Below the pieces are notes generated by a model. The model was not told where the DNA came from and did not search any database. It worked only from the letters and a program-made list of their open reading frames with translations. The translations under genes were made by a program, and so were the position numbers. From assembly GCA_937899265.1 (NCBI GenBank), contig CALBPV010000061.1, positions 1 through 28,231 of the forward strand: a DNA stretch of 28,231 bases, in the 5' to 3' direction. Numbering within the stretch: position 1 is the first letter of the stretch; each line of letters begins with the position of its first letter. The stretch comes from an uncultured Bacteroidales bacterium. Lineage in GTDB: Bacteria > Bacteroidota > Bacteroidia > Bacteroidales > UBA3663. Positions 8,268 through 15,886 of the stretch are shown piece after piece.

Positions 8268-8784
8268 CTGAAGCTACACGCTGCCAGTGTTCAGGCTCGT
8301 ATTCGCTCGAACCGGGTGTGCCGTCGGCATTGCGAAGCTTGTAGTAAACGTCCATATTGTCCTTGTCGGACATCTTGTAGATGACGTCGGAGTCGATATT
8401 AGAAAGTTCGGGAACAGAGCAGTTGGTCAGAATGTGCTCGACAATGGCTGAATCGCCCTGCATCTTGTAGGTTCCGTAAACCTCGATGGTGGATACCACC
8501 TGATTGCTCTCTGCATCGGTGTAGGCACGATAGAGGAAATAATTTCCGTCGGGAAGAATGCACTTGAAAAGATTCGTGGGCGCTACCGACTTGATAACCA
8601 TCTCTGTCTCAGAATCCTCAACAATGGTTTCCTGATATTTCTGCCACAATCCTATATATGACGATGACTCGATGATGGGAGCACTCGGACCGGCAGAAGC
8701 ACCCTCCTTGGAACACTCCTGTTGGCAACAACTCGAAAACATGCCCACCAAGAGGGCTGCAGACAAAAACAGACTTGATTTCAT
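8251..8784 (-). CDS. Small lipoprotein, DUF4488-like
   Basis: The 177-residue protein starts MKSSLFLSAALLVGMFSSCC, a lipoprotein signal peptide with the acylated Cys at 19 or 20, so it is membrane anchored in the envelope. The mature part contains IGLWQKYQ near the start, YGTYKMQGDSAIVEHI in the middle and EPEHWQRV at the end. This pattern resembles DUF4488 proteins of Bacteroides, which have a lipocalin-like look (GxW start, later basic W-x-R). The family call is from memory of that pattern and moderate. No function is known. The 3' end overlaps the helicase gene by 17 bases on the opposite strand. It appears monocistronic, with a -7 box at 8845-8852. Confidence 0.82.
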   Translation of the reverse strand: MKSSLFLSAALLVGMFSSCCQQECSKEGASAGPSAPIIESSSYIGLWQKYQETIVEDSETEMVIKSVAPTNLFKCILPDGNYFLYRAYTDAESNQVVSTIEVYGTYKMQGDSAIVEHILTNCSVPELSNIDSDVIYKMSDKDNMDVYYKLRNADGTPGSSEYEPEHWQRVASATPKQ

Positions 8785-8844
8785 AACAGTAAAAATTAGA
8801 GATTTTAATATTATTGGGAAAGAAATTTTGCAAGTTTAGGTCTG

Positions 8845-8852
8845 CAAAGATA
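8845..8852 (-). promoter_or_regulatory. -7 promoter element for the DUF4488-like lipoprotein
   Basis: The minus strand reads TATCTTTG, a match to TAnnTTTG, 60 bases upstream of the ATG at 8784. No TTTG is found at the usual -33 spacing, so only the -7 half is supported. Confidence 0.5.
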
Positions 8853-8946
8853 ATAATAATTCGTTAACTTGTGTAATAAAATGTGATTTTTTTTGCATTT
8901 TGGACGTTTTTTTCCCAAAAAAGGTCCTAATTTCGGGAAAAATGTG

Positions 8947-8954
8947 TATCTTTG
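8947..8954 (+). promoter_or_regulatory. -7 promoter element for fumarase
   Basis: TATCTTTG matches TAnnTTTG and lies 54 bases before the fumarase ATG (9009). No good TTTG lies 17-23 bases upstream. The intergenic region 8785-9008 otherwise holds only AT-rich sequence between divergent genes. Confidence 0.6.
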
Positions 8955-9008
8955 TACGCTTTTTCAGTCATTATTTGCAGTATCGACTATTTAATACAAA
9001 ATAATTCT

Positions 9009-10652
9009 ATGGCAACAGAATTCAAATATGCGCCCATGTTTCAGTTGGGCGAGGACAAGACGGAATACCGTCTCCTCTCGAAAGAAGGTGTCAGTGTAGG
9101 TGAGTTTGAGGGTCACAAGATTCTCAAGGTGAGCAAAGAAGCCCTGACGCTTCTGGCCGAACAGGGATTCCACGATGTGGAGTTCATGCTCCGCAGGGAA
9201 CATAACCTGCAGGTGGCCCAAATCCTGAAGGACCCCGAGGCCTCCGAGAACGACAAGTATGTGGCGTTGCAATTCCTTCGCAATGCCGAAACGTCCGTGA
9301 AGGGAATTCTCCCCTTCTGTCAGGATACCGGCACAGCCATTATCCACGGCGAGAAAGGCCAGCAGGTGTGGACGGGATTTGAGGACGAAGAAGCCCTCTC
9401 GCGCGGTGTTTTCAACACCTATGTGAACGACAATCTGCGTTACTCGCAGAATGCTCCGCTCAACATGTATGACGAGGTAAACACCCGATGCAACCTCCCC
9501 GCCCAAATCGACATCGAAGCCTGCGAGGGTGCTGAATACCGTTTCGTGATGGTAGCCAAGGGTGGCGGTTCGGCCAACAAGACCTATTTCTACCCCATGA
9601 CGAAAGCCACCATCCAGAACGAGGGTACGCTCCTCCCCTTCCTCGTAGAGAAGATGAAGAGTCTGGGCACTGCTGCCTGTCCGCCCTACCACATCGCATT
9701 CGTTATCGGCGGTACGTCGGCCGAGAAGAACCTGCTGACCGTCAAACTGGCTTCCATCAAATACTATGACAACCTGCCCACCACTGGCGACGAAACAGGC
9801 CGCGCTTTCCGCGACACAGACCTCGAGGAAAAACTCCTCAAAGAGGCTCAGAAGATTGGTCTCGGTGCACAGTTCGGCGGAAAATATCTGGCCCACGACA
9901 TCCGTGTGGTACGTCTGCCCCGACACGGCGCAAGCTGCCCCATCGGTATGGGTGTGAGCTGCTCGGCCGACCGTAACATCAAAGCCAAAATCAACGAGGA
10001 CGGTATCTGGCTCGAAAAGATGGATGACAATCCGTCGGAACTCATCCCAGAGGAATACCGTCGTCCCGGAGAGGGTGCCAAAGGTGTTGAAATCGACCTC
10101 GACAAGGGTATCGACTACGTTCGTCAGGAACTCTCGAAATATCCCGTATCGACCCGCGTGAACCTCAAGGGAACCATCATTGTGGCCCGCGACATCGCCC
10201 ACGCCAAGCTGAAAGCCCGTCTCGATGCAGGCCAAGAAATGCCCGACTACTTCAAGAATCATCCCATTCTCTATGCCGGACCCGCCAAGACTCCCCAAGG
10301 ATATCCCTGCGGATCGATGGGTCCCACTACGGCCAACAGAATGGACCCCTACGTCGATGAATTCCAGGATCACGGCGCTTCGCTCGTTATGATTGCCAAA
10401 GGCAACCGCACTCAGACCGTGACAGATGCCTGCCGGAAACACGGAGGCTTCTATCTCGGCACCATCGGTGGTGTGGCTGCAGTGCTCTCCCAGTCTTCCA
10501 TCAAGAGCATCGAGTGTGTCGAGTATCCCGAACTCGGAATGGAGGCCATCTGGAAAATCGAAGTGGAAGATTTCCCGGCTTTCATCCTCGTCGATGACAA
10601 GGGCAACGACTTCTTCAAACAGTTGAAGCCCTGGTGTCCCAACTGCAAATAA
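9009..10652 (+). CDS. Fumarate hydratase, class I (FumA/FumB type, iron-sulfur)
   Basis: The 547-residue enzyme interconverts fumarate and malate in the cytoplasm; in anaerobic Bacteroidales it serves the reductive branch leading to succinate. It is a fused class I fumarase with alpha and beta regions in one chain, close to the 548 residues of E. coli FumA. The cysteines expected to hold the [4Fe-4S] cluster are C104 in LPFCQDTGTAI, C224 in TAACPPYHIAF and C310 in GASCPIGMGVSC; the first two match E. coli FumA numbering almost exactly. PCGSMGPTTANRMDPYVDEF lies in the beta region. The frame continues 19 codons upstream to a TTG, but that TTG overlaps the -7 box, so the ATG at 9009 is used. 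slyD follows after 29 bases. Confidence 0.96.
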   Translation: MATEFKYAPMFQLGEDKTEYRLLSKEGVSVGEFEGHKILKVSKEALTLLAEQGFHDVEFMLRREHNLQVAQILKDPEASENDKYVALQFLRNAETSVKGILPFCQDTGTAIIHGEKGQQVWTGFEDEEALSRGVFNTYVNDNLRYSQNAPLNMYDEVNTRCNLPAQIDIEACEGAEYRFVMVAKGGGSANKTYFYPMTKATIQNEGTLLPFLVEKMKSLGTAACPPYHIAFVIGGTSAEKNLLTVKLASIKYYDNLPTTGDETGRAFRDTDLEEKLLKEAQKIGLGAQFGGKYLAHDIRVVRLPRHGASCPIGMGVSCSADRNIKAKINEDGIWLEKMDDNPSELIPEEYRRPGEGAKGVEIDLDKGIDYVRQELSKYPVSTRVNLKGTIIVARDIAHAKLKARLDAGQEMPDYFKNHPILYAGPAKTPQGYPCGSMGPTTANRMDPYVDEFQDHGASLVMIAKGNRTQTVTDACRKHGGFYLGTIGGVAAVLSQSSIKSIECVEYPELGMEAIWKIEVEDFPAFILVDDKGNDFFKQLKPWCPNCK

Positions 10653-10681
10653 AAATTTCAGATAAAGTCAGCATAACAAAA

Positions 10682-11263
10682 ATGAAAATAGAATCCGGCA
10701 AATTCGTAGCCATAAACTATAAACTCACGGGGTATGATGAAGACCCCGAAGAAGTGGAGGAAATCGAAGATACCGCAGGCCGTGAGCCATTCTCTTTCCT
10801 CTTCGGTATGGGGACAGTGTTGCCCGCTTTCGAACGCCAATTCGAAGGACGATCCGCCGGCGACAAGTTCGACTTCGAACTCTCTCCGGCTGAGGCTTAC
10901 GGCGAAGTGCGCGACGAACTCATCCTCAACATTCCCCGTTCGAAATTCCTCGACAAAAACGGCAAATTTCCCTCCAATATAAAAGAGGGCGACGTGATAA
11001 ATCTCCAGGCTTCCGATGGTGTCTATGAGGCCACTGTCGAGGAAATCAACGATTCGGTGGTGGTTTGCGACCTCAATCATCCCCTCGCCGGAATGACGTT
11101 GCGCTTCCGAGGCGAAGTGGTCGAAGTGCGTGAGCCCAATGAAGAGGACAAGAAAGCCTATATGCGCGAAAGTTGCGGCGAATGTCATTGCAACGGTGGC
11201 GGTGACTGCAAGGGCGAATGCAACGGAGATTGCAACTGTGACAAGAAAGACAAGAGTAAATAA
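10682..11263 (+). CDS. slyD: FKBP-type peptidyl-prolyl isomerase, SlyD-like, with Cys-rich tail
   Basis: The 193-residue cytoplasmic protein catalyses prolyl cis-trans isomerisation and acts as a folding helper. The FKBP part is split: LTGYDED at 16-22, then FSFLFGMGTVLPAFERQFEG at 37-56, with the IF (insert-in-flap) chaperone domain between about 72 and 130. This is the SlyD layout. The tail from residue 165 has seven Cys and one His (CGECHCNGGGDCKGEC and onward). In E. coli SlyD a comparable His/Cys tail binds nickel and supports hydrogenase maturation; metal binding here is inferred. The frame extends upstream to 10634 inside the fumarase gene, but MKIESGKFVAINYKL at 10682 is the natural start. 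Chorismate synthase begins three bases after the stop. Confidence 0.93.
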   Translation: MKIESGKFVAINYKLTGYDEDPEEVEEIEDTAGREPFSFLFGMGTVLPAFERQFEGRSAGDKFDFELSPAEAYGEVRDELILNIPRSKFLDKNGKFPSNIKEGDVINLQASDGVYEATVEEINDSVVVCDLNHPLAGMTLRFRGEVVEVREPNEEDKKAYMRESCGECHCNGGGDCKGECNGDCNCDKKDKSK

Positions 11264-11266
11264 ACG

Positions 11267-12340
11267 ATGAACAGTTTCGGACAGATATTCCGCCTGACGA
11301 CGTTCGGCGAGAGCCACGGCATTGCAGTGGGAGGTATTGTCGAAGGGATGCCGGCCGGCATCCCCGTCGATGAAGACTTCCTCGCCCGGGAAATGGCTCG
11401 CAGGCGTCCCGGACAGTCGGCCATCACCACGGGACGACAGGAGGAAGACCGCGTGGAATTGCTCTCGGGTATCTTCGAGGGCAAATCTACGGGTACACCC
11501 ATCGGCTTCGAGGTGAGAAACAGCAACCAGCACAGTGCCGATTACGACAACATGCGCGACCTCTTCCGGCCCTCCCATGCCGACTACACCTACACGATGA
11601 AGTACGGCATACGCGACCACAGGGGCGGCGGACGCAGTTCTGCCCGTGAGACGCTGTCGAGAGCAGTAGGCGGAGCTTTGGCCAAAATGGCGCTCCGCAC
11701 GAGGGGTATCACCGTTACAGCGTTCACATCGCAGGTGGGCGACATCGTCCTGCCCGGCACCTATTTGGACTACAACCTCGGCGATGCCGAAAACAATGCC
11801 GTGCGCTGCCCCGATACCGAAACGGCAGCCCGAATGGAAACGCTGATTCGGGAGGTCAAAGCTCAGGGAGACACCATAGGCGGGGTCATTACGGGTGTGA
11901 TTCAAGGACTTCCGGCCGGCGTGGGCGAACCTGTCGGCAACAAACTGCATGCCGACCTCGGAGCTGCGATGCTTTCCATTAATGCATGCAAGGGTTTCGA
12001 CTATGGTCTCGGCTTTGCCGACTGCGGAAAGAGAGGCTCGGAGATGCTCGATACCTTCGTGGTACGCGACGGCAGCATCATGACCGCTGCCAACCATTCC
12101 GGAGGCATCCAAGGAGGTATCTCCAACGGACAGGATATCTACTTCCGTTGTGCCTTCAAACCTGTGGCCACCCTTCTGCGCGAAGTGGAGACAGTCAACA
12201 AAGACTTGGAGCCTGCCGTGCTGAAGGCTCGCGGACGCCACGACCCCTGTGTCCTACCCCGTGCCGTTCCCGTTGTCGAGGCGATGGCTGCCATGGTCAC
12301 CCTCGACCATCTGTTGCTCAGTAAGACAGCACGATTGTGA
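11267..12340 (+). CDS. aroC: Chorismate synthase
   Basis: The 357-residue enzyme converts 5-enolpyruvylshikimate-3-phosphate to chorismate, the last shikimate-pathway step, using reduced FMN. Signatures are clear: GESHG at residues 14-18 (His17 is the usual catalytic His), RRPGQSAITTGRQEED near 46, HRGGGRSSARETLSRAVGG near 118-136, and RCAFKPVATL near 293. Length matches the family (about 350-360). The start MNSFGQIFRLTTFGESHG is typical. It sits three bases after slyD, indicating one transcript with fumarase and slyD. Its TGA overlaps a possible GTG start of the next gene. No other aromatic-pathway genes are near. Confidence 0.97.
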   Translation: MNSFGQIFRLTTFGESHGIAVGGIVEGMPAGIPVDEDFLAREMARRRPGQSAITTGRQEEDRVELLSGIFEGKSTGTPIGFEVRNSNQHSADYDNMRDLFRPSHADYTYTMKYGIRDHRGGGRSSARETLSRAVGGALAKMALRTRGITVTAFTSQVGDIVLPGTYLDYNLGDAENNAVRCPDTETAARMETLIREVKAQGDTIGGVITGVIQGLPAGVGEPVGNKLHADLGAAMLSINACKGFDYGLGFADCGKRGSEMLDTFVVRDGSIMTAANHSGGIQGGISNGQDIYFRCAFKPVATLLREVETVNKDLEPAVLKARGRHDPCVLPRAVPVVEAMAAMVTLDHLLLSKTARL

Positions 12341-12345
12341 TAAGT

Positions 12346-13632
12346 ATGTGTCATTTCATGTGTAAACTTTCCGATATCCAAAACTTCTGGGTCTCTGCCT
12401 CGCTCTTCTGTCTGGCAGTTTTCTCCTTGCAGAGCTGCCATAGCAGCAGTTCTGTCGAACCGACTCCTGTTCAGACGGCCGACCACACATTATTAATATA
12501 TATAGTGGGAGACAATTCACTCTCCTCCTATGCCCCGACCAATATCTCGGCGGCATCCCGAGGACTGCTTGATGCCGGCAAGCCGATGAATGTTGTCATC
12601 TACAAGGACAATGAAGAAGGACACCCCGTACTTTTCCATCTCAAAGTCGCCTCCGATGGGCTCTCTGTTTCCCGCGACACCCTTTTTGTGTGGGACGAAG
12701 AAGTTAACTCTGCACTCCCCGACCAGGTGGCTTGGGTTGTCGATTTTGTATTCAACCGCACCTTCACTTCCACCGTCAAGGGTCTGGAGATGTGGTCCCA
12801 CGGTGACTCCTGGGTACCCGGCAATCTTTCCTATCAGCTGAATTCGGCCTCCGGAGCCGGTATCAAGCCCCTCACCTACATCGGTATCGACGGAACCTCC
12901 TATCTCGAAACTGACGATTTGGCCTCTGCGCTGGCCTCAACGGGAGTTCATTTCGACTATATGTTTTTCGATGCCTGCCACATGGCAACGGCTGAGGTGG
13001 CCTACGAACTCCGTAACGTGACCGACTACATTGCCGGCTCGTCCAATGAGATTATGGGTGCCGGGCTGCCCTACAACACCTTTGTACCTTCGCTGGCCGA
13101 ATGCCAGTCCACCTCCGAAGTCGAATCCGCCCTCCGCGCGCTGGTCACCGACTTTGAGAATGTCTATGGGGAGAACGGTACCTACAAGAACAACGGAGGC
13201 ACTTTCTCCGTCATCCGCACCTCCGCCATGCCTTCACTTTTGGAAGGTTACAAAAACTTGCGCCTCGCTCATCCCGAGGCTCTGCAGGCTCTGCAGGAGA
13301 ACGCCGAGACTCTGCGTTTCACCATCCAGCGCTATGGACGTAGGATGGGTAGCACCAGCGACCGCACCGGCCTCTACCACGACATGGGAGCCCTGCTCCG
13401 CTACATCGGCGGCGAGGACAACGCTGTCCTCAGTCTCCTCCGGGAGGCTGTCGTCAGTGAGTTCCACAGTTCTTTCTTCAAAGTCGGCACAAGCTCCGAC
13501 AACATGATAGAATTTACGGATGTGTCGGGTATGGCGGTCACCGTCCCCGAGTTTCTGGGTCTCTACAACAACTCGTCGGCATTCACTACAGCCTATTATG
13601 GGAAATGTGCATGGGGTATGGATTTAAAATGA
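12346..13632 (+). CDS. Clostripain-family (C11) cysteine peptidase, probable lipoprotein
   Basis: About 428 residues. A hydrophobic segment ending FCLAVFSLQSC is a lipoprotein signal. The catalytic pair expected for peptidase family C11 is present: His152 in EMWSHGDSWVPG and Cys211 in FFDACHMATAEVAYEL, counted from the start used here. Clostripain-like enzymes cleave after Arg or Lys; in Bacteroidales many are surface or periplasmic lipoproteins that process envelope or secreted proteins. Target unknown. Start choice is uncertain: GTG at 12337 overlaps the aroC stop by four bases, ATG at 12346 is used here, and ATG at 12358 gives a shorter signal peptide. The TGA stop touches the terminal A-run of the convergent SRP RNA gene. 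Confidence 0.88.
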   Translation: MCHFMCKLSDIQNFWVSASLFCLAVFSLQSCHSSSSVEPTPVQTADHTLLIYIVGDNSLSSYAPTNISAASRGLLDAGKPMNVVIYKDNEEGHPVLFHLKVASDGLSVSRDTLFVWDEEVNSALPDQVAWVVDFVFNRTFTSTVKGLEMWSHGDSWVPGNLSYQLNSASGAGIKPLTYIGIDGTSYLETDDLASALASTGVHFDYMFFDACHMATAEVAYELRNVTDYIAGSSNEIMGAGLPYNTFVPSLAECQSTSEVESALRALVTDFENVYGENGTYKNNGGTFSVIRTSAMPSLLEGYKNLRLAHPEALQALQENAETLRFTIQRYGRRMGSTSDRTGLYHDMGALLRYIGGEDNAVLSLLREAVVSEFHSSFFKVGTSSDNMIEFTDVSGMAVTVPEFLGLYNNSSAFTTAYYGKCAWGMDLK

Positions 13633-13637
13633 AAAAA
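13632..13637 (-). terminator. T-run terminating the SRP RNA
   Basis: Six T on the minus strand follow directly after the GGGTAAG/CTTACCC closing stem (13638-13644 with 13726-13732), so the RNA's own structure serves as the terminator hairpin. Confidence 0.6.
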
Positions 13638-13732
13638 GGGTAAGCTCTCCATATCGCGCCGCTACAACCTCACGCCCTTGCTGCGGTCAAGCCCTGGGGG
13701 ATTAGAGGGAGCATGCCGTATGACACTTACCC
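13638..13732 (-). ncRNA. ffs: Small bacterial signal recognition particle RNA (4.5S RNA)
   Basis: Read on the minus strand, a roughly 95-base RNA begins GGGUAAG and ends CUUACCC, which form its closing stem. The apex holds the SRP domain IV pattern: CCCCCAGG, a ten-base hairpin GCUUGACCGC, then AGCAAGGG. That matches the usual CAGG ... AGCAA internal loop bound by the Ffh M domain. In place of the common GGAA tetraloop the loop reads UGAC, fitting the URRC-type loops known in some SRP RNAs. UUGUAGCGG on the 3' side also resembles other bacterial SRP RNAs. A consensus promoter lies directly upstream and six T follow the 3' end (13632-13637). The RNA targets membrane and secreted proteins co-translationally with Ffh. 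Recognised by eye; a covariance search would settle it. Confidence 0.85.
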
Positions 13733-13737
13733 GACTG

Positions 13738-13769
13738 CAAAAGTAGCGCTTTTGGACGAAATGACCAAA
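13738..13769 (-). promoter_or_regulatory. Bacteroidetes-type promoter for SRP RNA
   Basis: The minus strand carries TTTG (13766-13769), a 20-base spacer and TACTTTTG (13738-13745), matching TTTG/TAnnTTTG. The -7 box ends six bases before the first G of the predicted RNA at 13732, consistent with the expected transcription start. Confidence 0.8.
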
Positions 13770-13861
13770 TTTTGGAACAAAAAAATAGTCAAAACTGCCG
13801 TTTTTCATTTCAAAACGCTCTTTTTGCTATCTCAATAAGATAAAAAGCATCAATAGAAACT

Positions 13862-14443
13862 ATGCAAACAGACCTGCAACAACAATTGGAACAGAGAACC
13901 CGAATCAACAACTTTCTGATGCGGGCGGCTCTGCCGATAGGCCTTTACTTCATCTTCGAGTATATGCTCACCGTTTGGTCGGCCGGCAATATCTTCATGG
14001 GGATGCTGCGGTTGCCGTTTCTTTTGGGTACGCCCATTCTGCTCTACATCAGCATGAGAAAACTGCGCGACAACGTGATGGGGGGCACCATCGGATGGTT
14101 CCGGGCTTGGCTCTTCGGACTTCAGATGATGCTGTTTGCGGCTCTTGTCGAGGCGGCGTGGATCTATCTTTACAATGAATTCATCGCCCCCGAAAATCTC
14201 TATGAGATGCAGTCTGCCGCCATTGCCCAATACGAAGAAAGTGCGGCCATGCTCGCACAGAGCTCCCAGATGCAGTCTGTGCTGCGTCCCTTCAACGAAG
14301 CCGTCGAGACCCTCAAAGAGGCTCCCGTACCTACGGCTATCGAGGCTGCCGTGCAAATGGTTTCCAACGACCTTTTCATAGGCATCCTGCTCATGATTCC
14401 GATTTCACTCTTGATTCAACGTAAAACAAATACAACCGAATAA
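13862..14443 (+). CDS. DUF4199 family membrane protein
   Basis: The 193-residue protein has about four hydrophobic segments: ALPIGLYFIFEYMLTV, then MLRLPFLLGTPILLYI, GWFRAWLFGLQMMLFAALVE and, at the C-terminus, LFIGILLMIPISLLI. A soluble stretch of about 60 residues rich in Ala, Gln and Glu lies before the last helix. Order and position of helices match DUF4199, a Bacteroidetes inner-membrane family without known function. The stop codon shares one base with the start of the glycosyltransferase gene (TAATG), so the two are translationally coupled, and in this phylum DUF4199 genes are often found beside this type of GT2. A role in supporting the glycosyltransferase or its lipid substrate is an inference only. 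No clear promoter was found in 13746-13861. Confidence 0.85.
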   Translation: MQTDLQQQLEQRTRINNFLMRAALPIGLYFIFEYMLTVWSAGNIFMGMLRLPFLLGTPILLYISMRKLRDNVMGGTIGWFRAWLFGLQMMLFAALVEAAWIYLYNEFIAPENLYEMQSAAIAQYEESAAMLAQSSQMQSVLRPFNEAVETLKEAPVPTAIEAAVQMVSNDLFIGILLMIPISLLIQRKTNTTE

Positions 14444-15393
14444 TGGATATTTCTGTAATCGTTCCTCTCTACAACGAGGACGAATCTCTTCCGGAACTGG
14501 CTGCGTGGATTGACCGCGTGATGAAAGCCAACGGATTCTCTTACGAAGTGATTTTCTGTAACGACGGTTCAACCGACAATTCTTGGAACGTCATCAAACA
14601 ACTCCACGAACAGTATCCCGACATGCACGGGATGTCCTTCAGAACCAATCACGGCAAGTCGCCCGCACTCCAGGTCGGCTTCTCGTTGGCCAAGGGCGAC
14701 GTGGTCATCACTATGGATGCCGACCTCCAGGACTCGCCCGACGAGATTCCCGAGCTCTACCGTCTCATCAAGCAAGAAGGGTACGATGTGGTGTCGGGCT
14801 GGAAGAAGAAACGCTACGACCCCCTCTCTAAAACCATTCCCACCAAACTCTTCAACGCCACCGCAAGGGCTGTGTCGGGTATCCACAACCTCCACGACTT
14901 CAACTGCGGACTCAAGGCATATAAGAATGCTGTCGTGAAGCATATCGAGCTCTACGGCGACATGCACCGCTACATCCCCTATTTGGCCAAGAATGCCGGT
15001 TACGGCAAAATTACCGAGAAGGTGGTTCATCATCAAGCCCGCAAATACGGTCACACCAAGTTCGGACTCGACCGTTTCGTCAACGGCTATCTCGACCTGA
15101 TTACCCTGTGGTTCCTCAACAAGTTCGGACTCAAGCCGATGCATTTCTTCGGTCTGGTCGGTTCGTTCATCTTCATACTTGGCTTCATCGTCATCATAGG
15201 ATTGGGCATCCACAAACTCTGGGCGCTCAACAACGGTTCGCAGGCCATGTTGATAGCCCACTCCCCCTGGTTCTATATCGCGCTCACATGCATGATTCTG
15301 GGCTCGCAGTTCTTCCTGGCCGGATTTGTGGGCGAACTGATTTCCCGCAATGCTCCCGAACGCAATAAGTATGACGTTGCAGAAGTTATATAA
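14443..15393 (+). CDS. Family 2 glycosyltransferase, polyprenyl-phosphate type
   Basis: The 316-residue protein has a cytoplasmic GT-A domain (1 to about 225) and two C-terminal helices (about 238-258 and 275-295). That is the layout of dolichyl/undecaprenyl-phosphate sugar transferases (DPM1, ArnC, GtrB). Visible motifs are VIVPLYNEDESLPEL at 5-19, NDGSTDNSW at 40-48, DADLQDSPDEIP at 92-103 (metal-binding DAD) and DFNCGLKAYK near 155. Such enzymes load a sugar from a nucleotide donor onto a lipid phosphate for later use outside the inner membrane. Sugar and acceptor cannot be read from the sequence. It overlaps DUF4199 by one base and the next gene by 23 bases. Confidence 0.93.
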   Translation: MDISVIVPLYNEDESLPELAAWIDRVMKANGFSYEVIFCNDGSTDNSWNVIKQLHEQYPDMHGMSFRTNHGKSPALQVGFSLAKGDVVITMDADLQDSPDEIPELYRLIKQEGYDVVSGWKKKRYDPLSKTIPTKLFNATARAVSGIHNLHDFNCGLKAYKNAVVKHIELYGDMHRYIPYLAKNAGYGKITEKVVHHQARKYGHTKFGLDRFVNGYLDLITLWFLNKFGLKPMHFFGLVGSFIFILGFIVIIGLGIHKLWALNNGSQAMLIAHSPWFYIALTCMILGSQFFLAGFVGELISRNAPERNKYDVAEVI

Positions 15394-15886
15394 TCCCGCA
15401 ATCCTCCTCTTGCTCCTTGCCGGCGGCGTGGTGTGGTCGGCTTGCAGCGACGGCTGTGAGCAGACGCGTGAGACCCATTGCGTCACCTCGCTGACCTCCG
15501 TGTCTGGCTATAGCATCACTTCCGTTTACGCTTGGGGTATCGGACAGCAAGGCGTGCTCGACGAGTCTTCTCCCACAGGCTATTCCGACACGCTGATGCT
15601 GGAGGAAACCGAGCCCGAAGAGCTGTACTTCGTGCTCCGCCCCGACACGACGGCCACCCAAATCCGACTCCAGATGAGGGTCAGTGCCGATAGCGCCTAT
15701 CAGGTCGAAGACACGCTCACAATTCACTACCAACCCCGCACGTTCTTCCTCAGCATGGACTGCGGCTGCTCCGTTTTCTTCACGCTCAAGGAGGTTTCCG
15801 TGACCCGTCACTTCCTTCGGAGCGCCTCCATCCAAAAAGACGAAATCACCAATACCGATGAAGTCAATGTCTCCATCACCTATTAA
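15371..15886 (+). CDS. DUF6452-like lipoprotein
   Basis: The 171-residue protein begins MTLQKLYNPAILLLLLAGG and continues to VVWSACSDGCEQTRETHC, a lipoprotein-type leader with the likely acylated Cys at the first of these cysteines. The CSDGCEQTRE start, a beta-rich middle (YSDTLMLEETEPEELYFVLR) and DCGCSVFFTLKEVSVTRHF near the end fit DUF6452 of Bacteroidales, recognised from memory. Four or more Cys in the mature part may form disulfides. The frame extends to 15350, but the ATG at 15371 places the signal peptide correctly and overlaps the glycosyltransferase gene by 23 bases. It overlaps the following gene by 29 bases. Function unknown. Confidence 0.82.
   Translation: MTLQKLYNPAILLLLLAGGVVWSACSDGCEQTRETHCVTSLTSVSGYSITSVYAWGIGQQGVLDESSPTGYSDTLMLEETEPEELYFVLRPDTTATQIRLQMRVSADSAYQVEDTLTIHYQPRTFFLSMDCGCSVFFTLKEVSVTRHFLRSASIQKDEITNTDEVNVSITY

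Noticed and set aside
8952..9008. TTG start adding 19 residues to fumarase
   Set aside because: The TTG lies inside the -7 promoter box, so it would not be transcribed; the ATG at 9009 fits E. coli FumA numbering.
8991..10442. Open frame of 483 codons on the minus strand
   Set aside because: Antisense to fumarase, which has conserved cluster cysteines and full length.
10658..12241. Open frame of 527 codons on the minus strand
   Set aside because: Runs antisense through both slyD and aroC; a single protein there has no recognisable features.
13638..13732. Riboswitch or attenuator of the DUF4199 operon
   Set aside because: The promoter, closing stem and T-run are all oriented on the minus strand, and the apical sequence matches SRP RNA domain IV.
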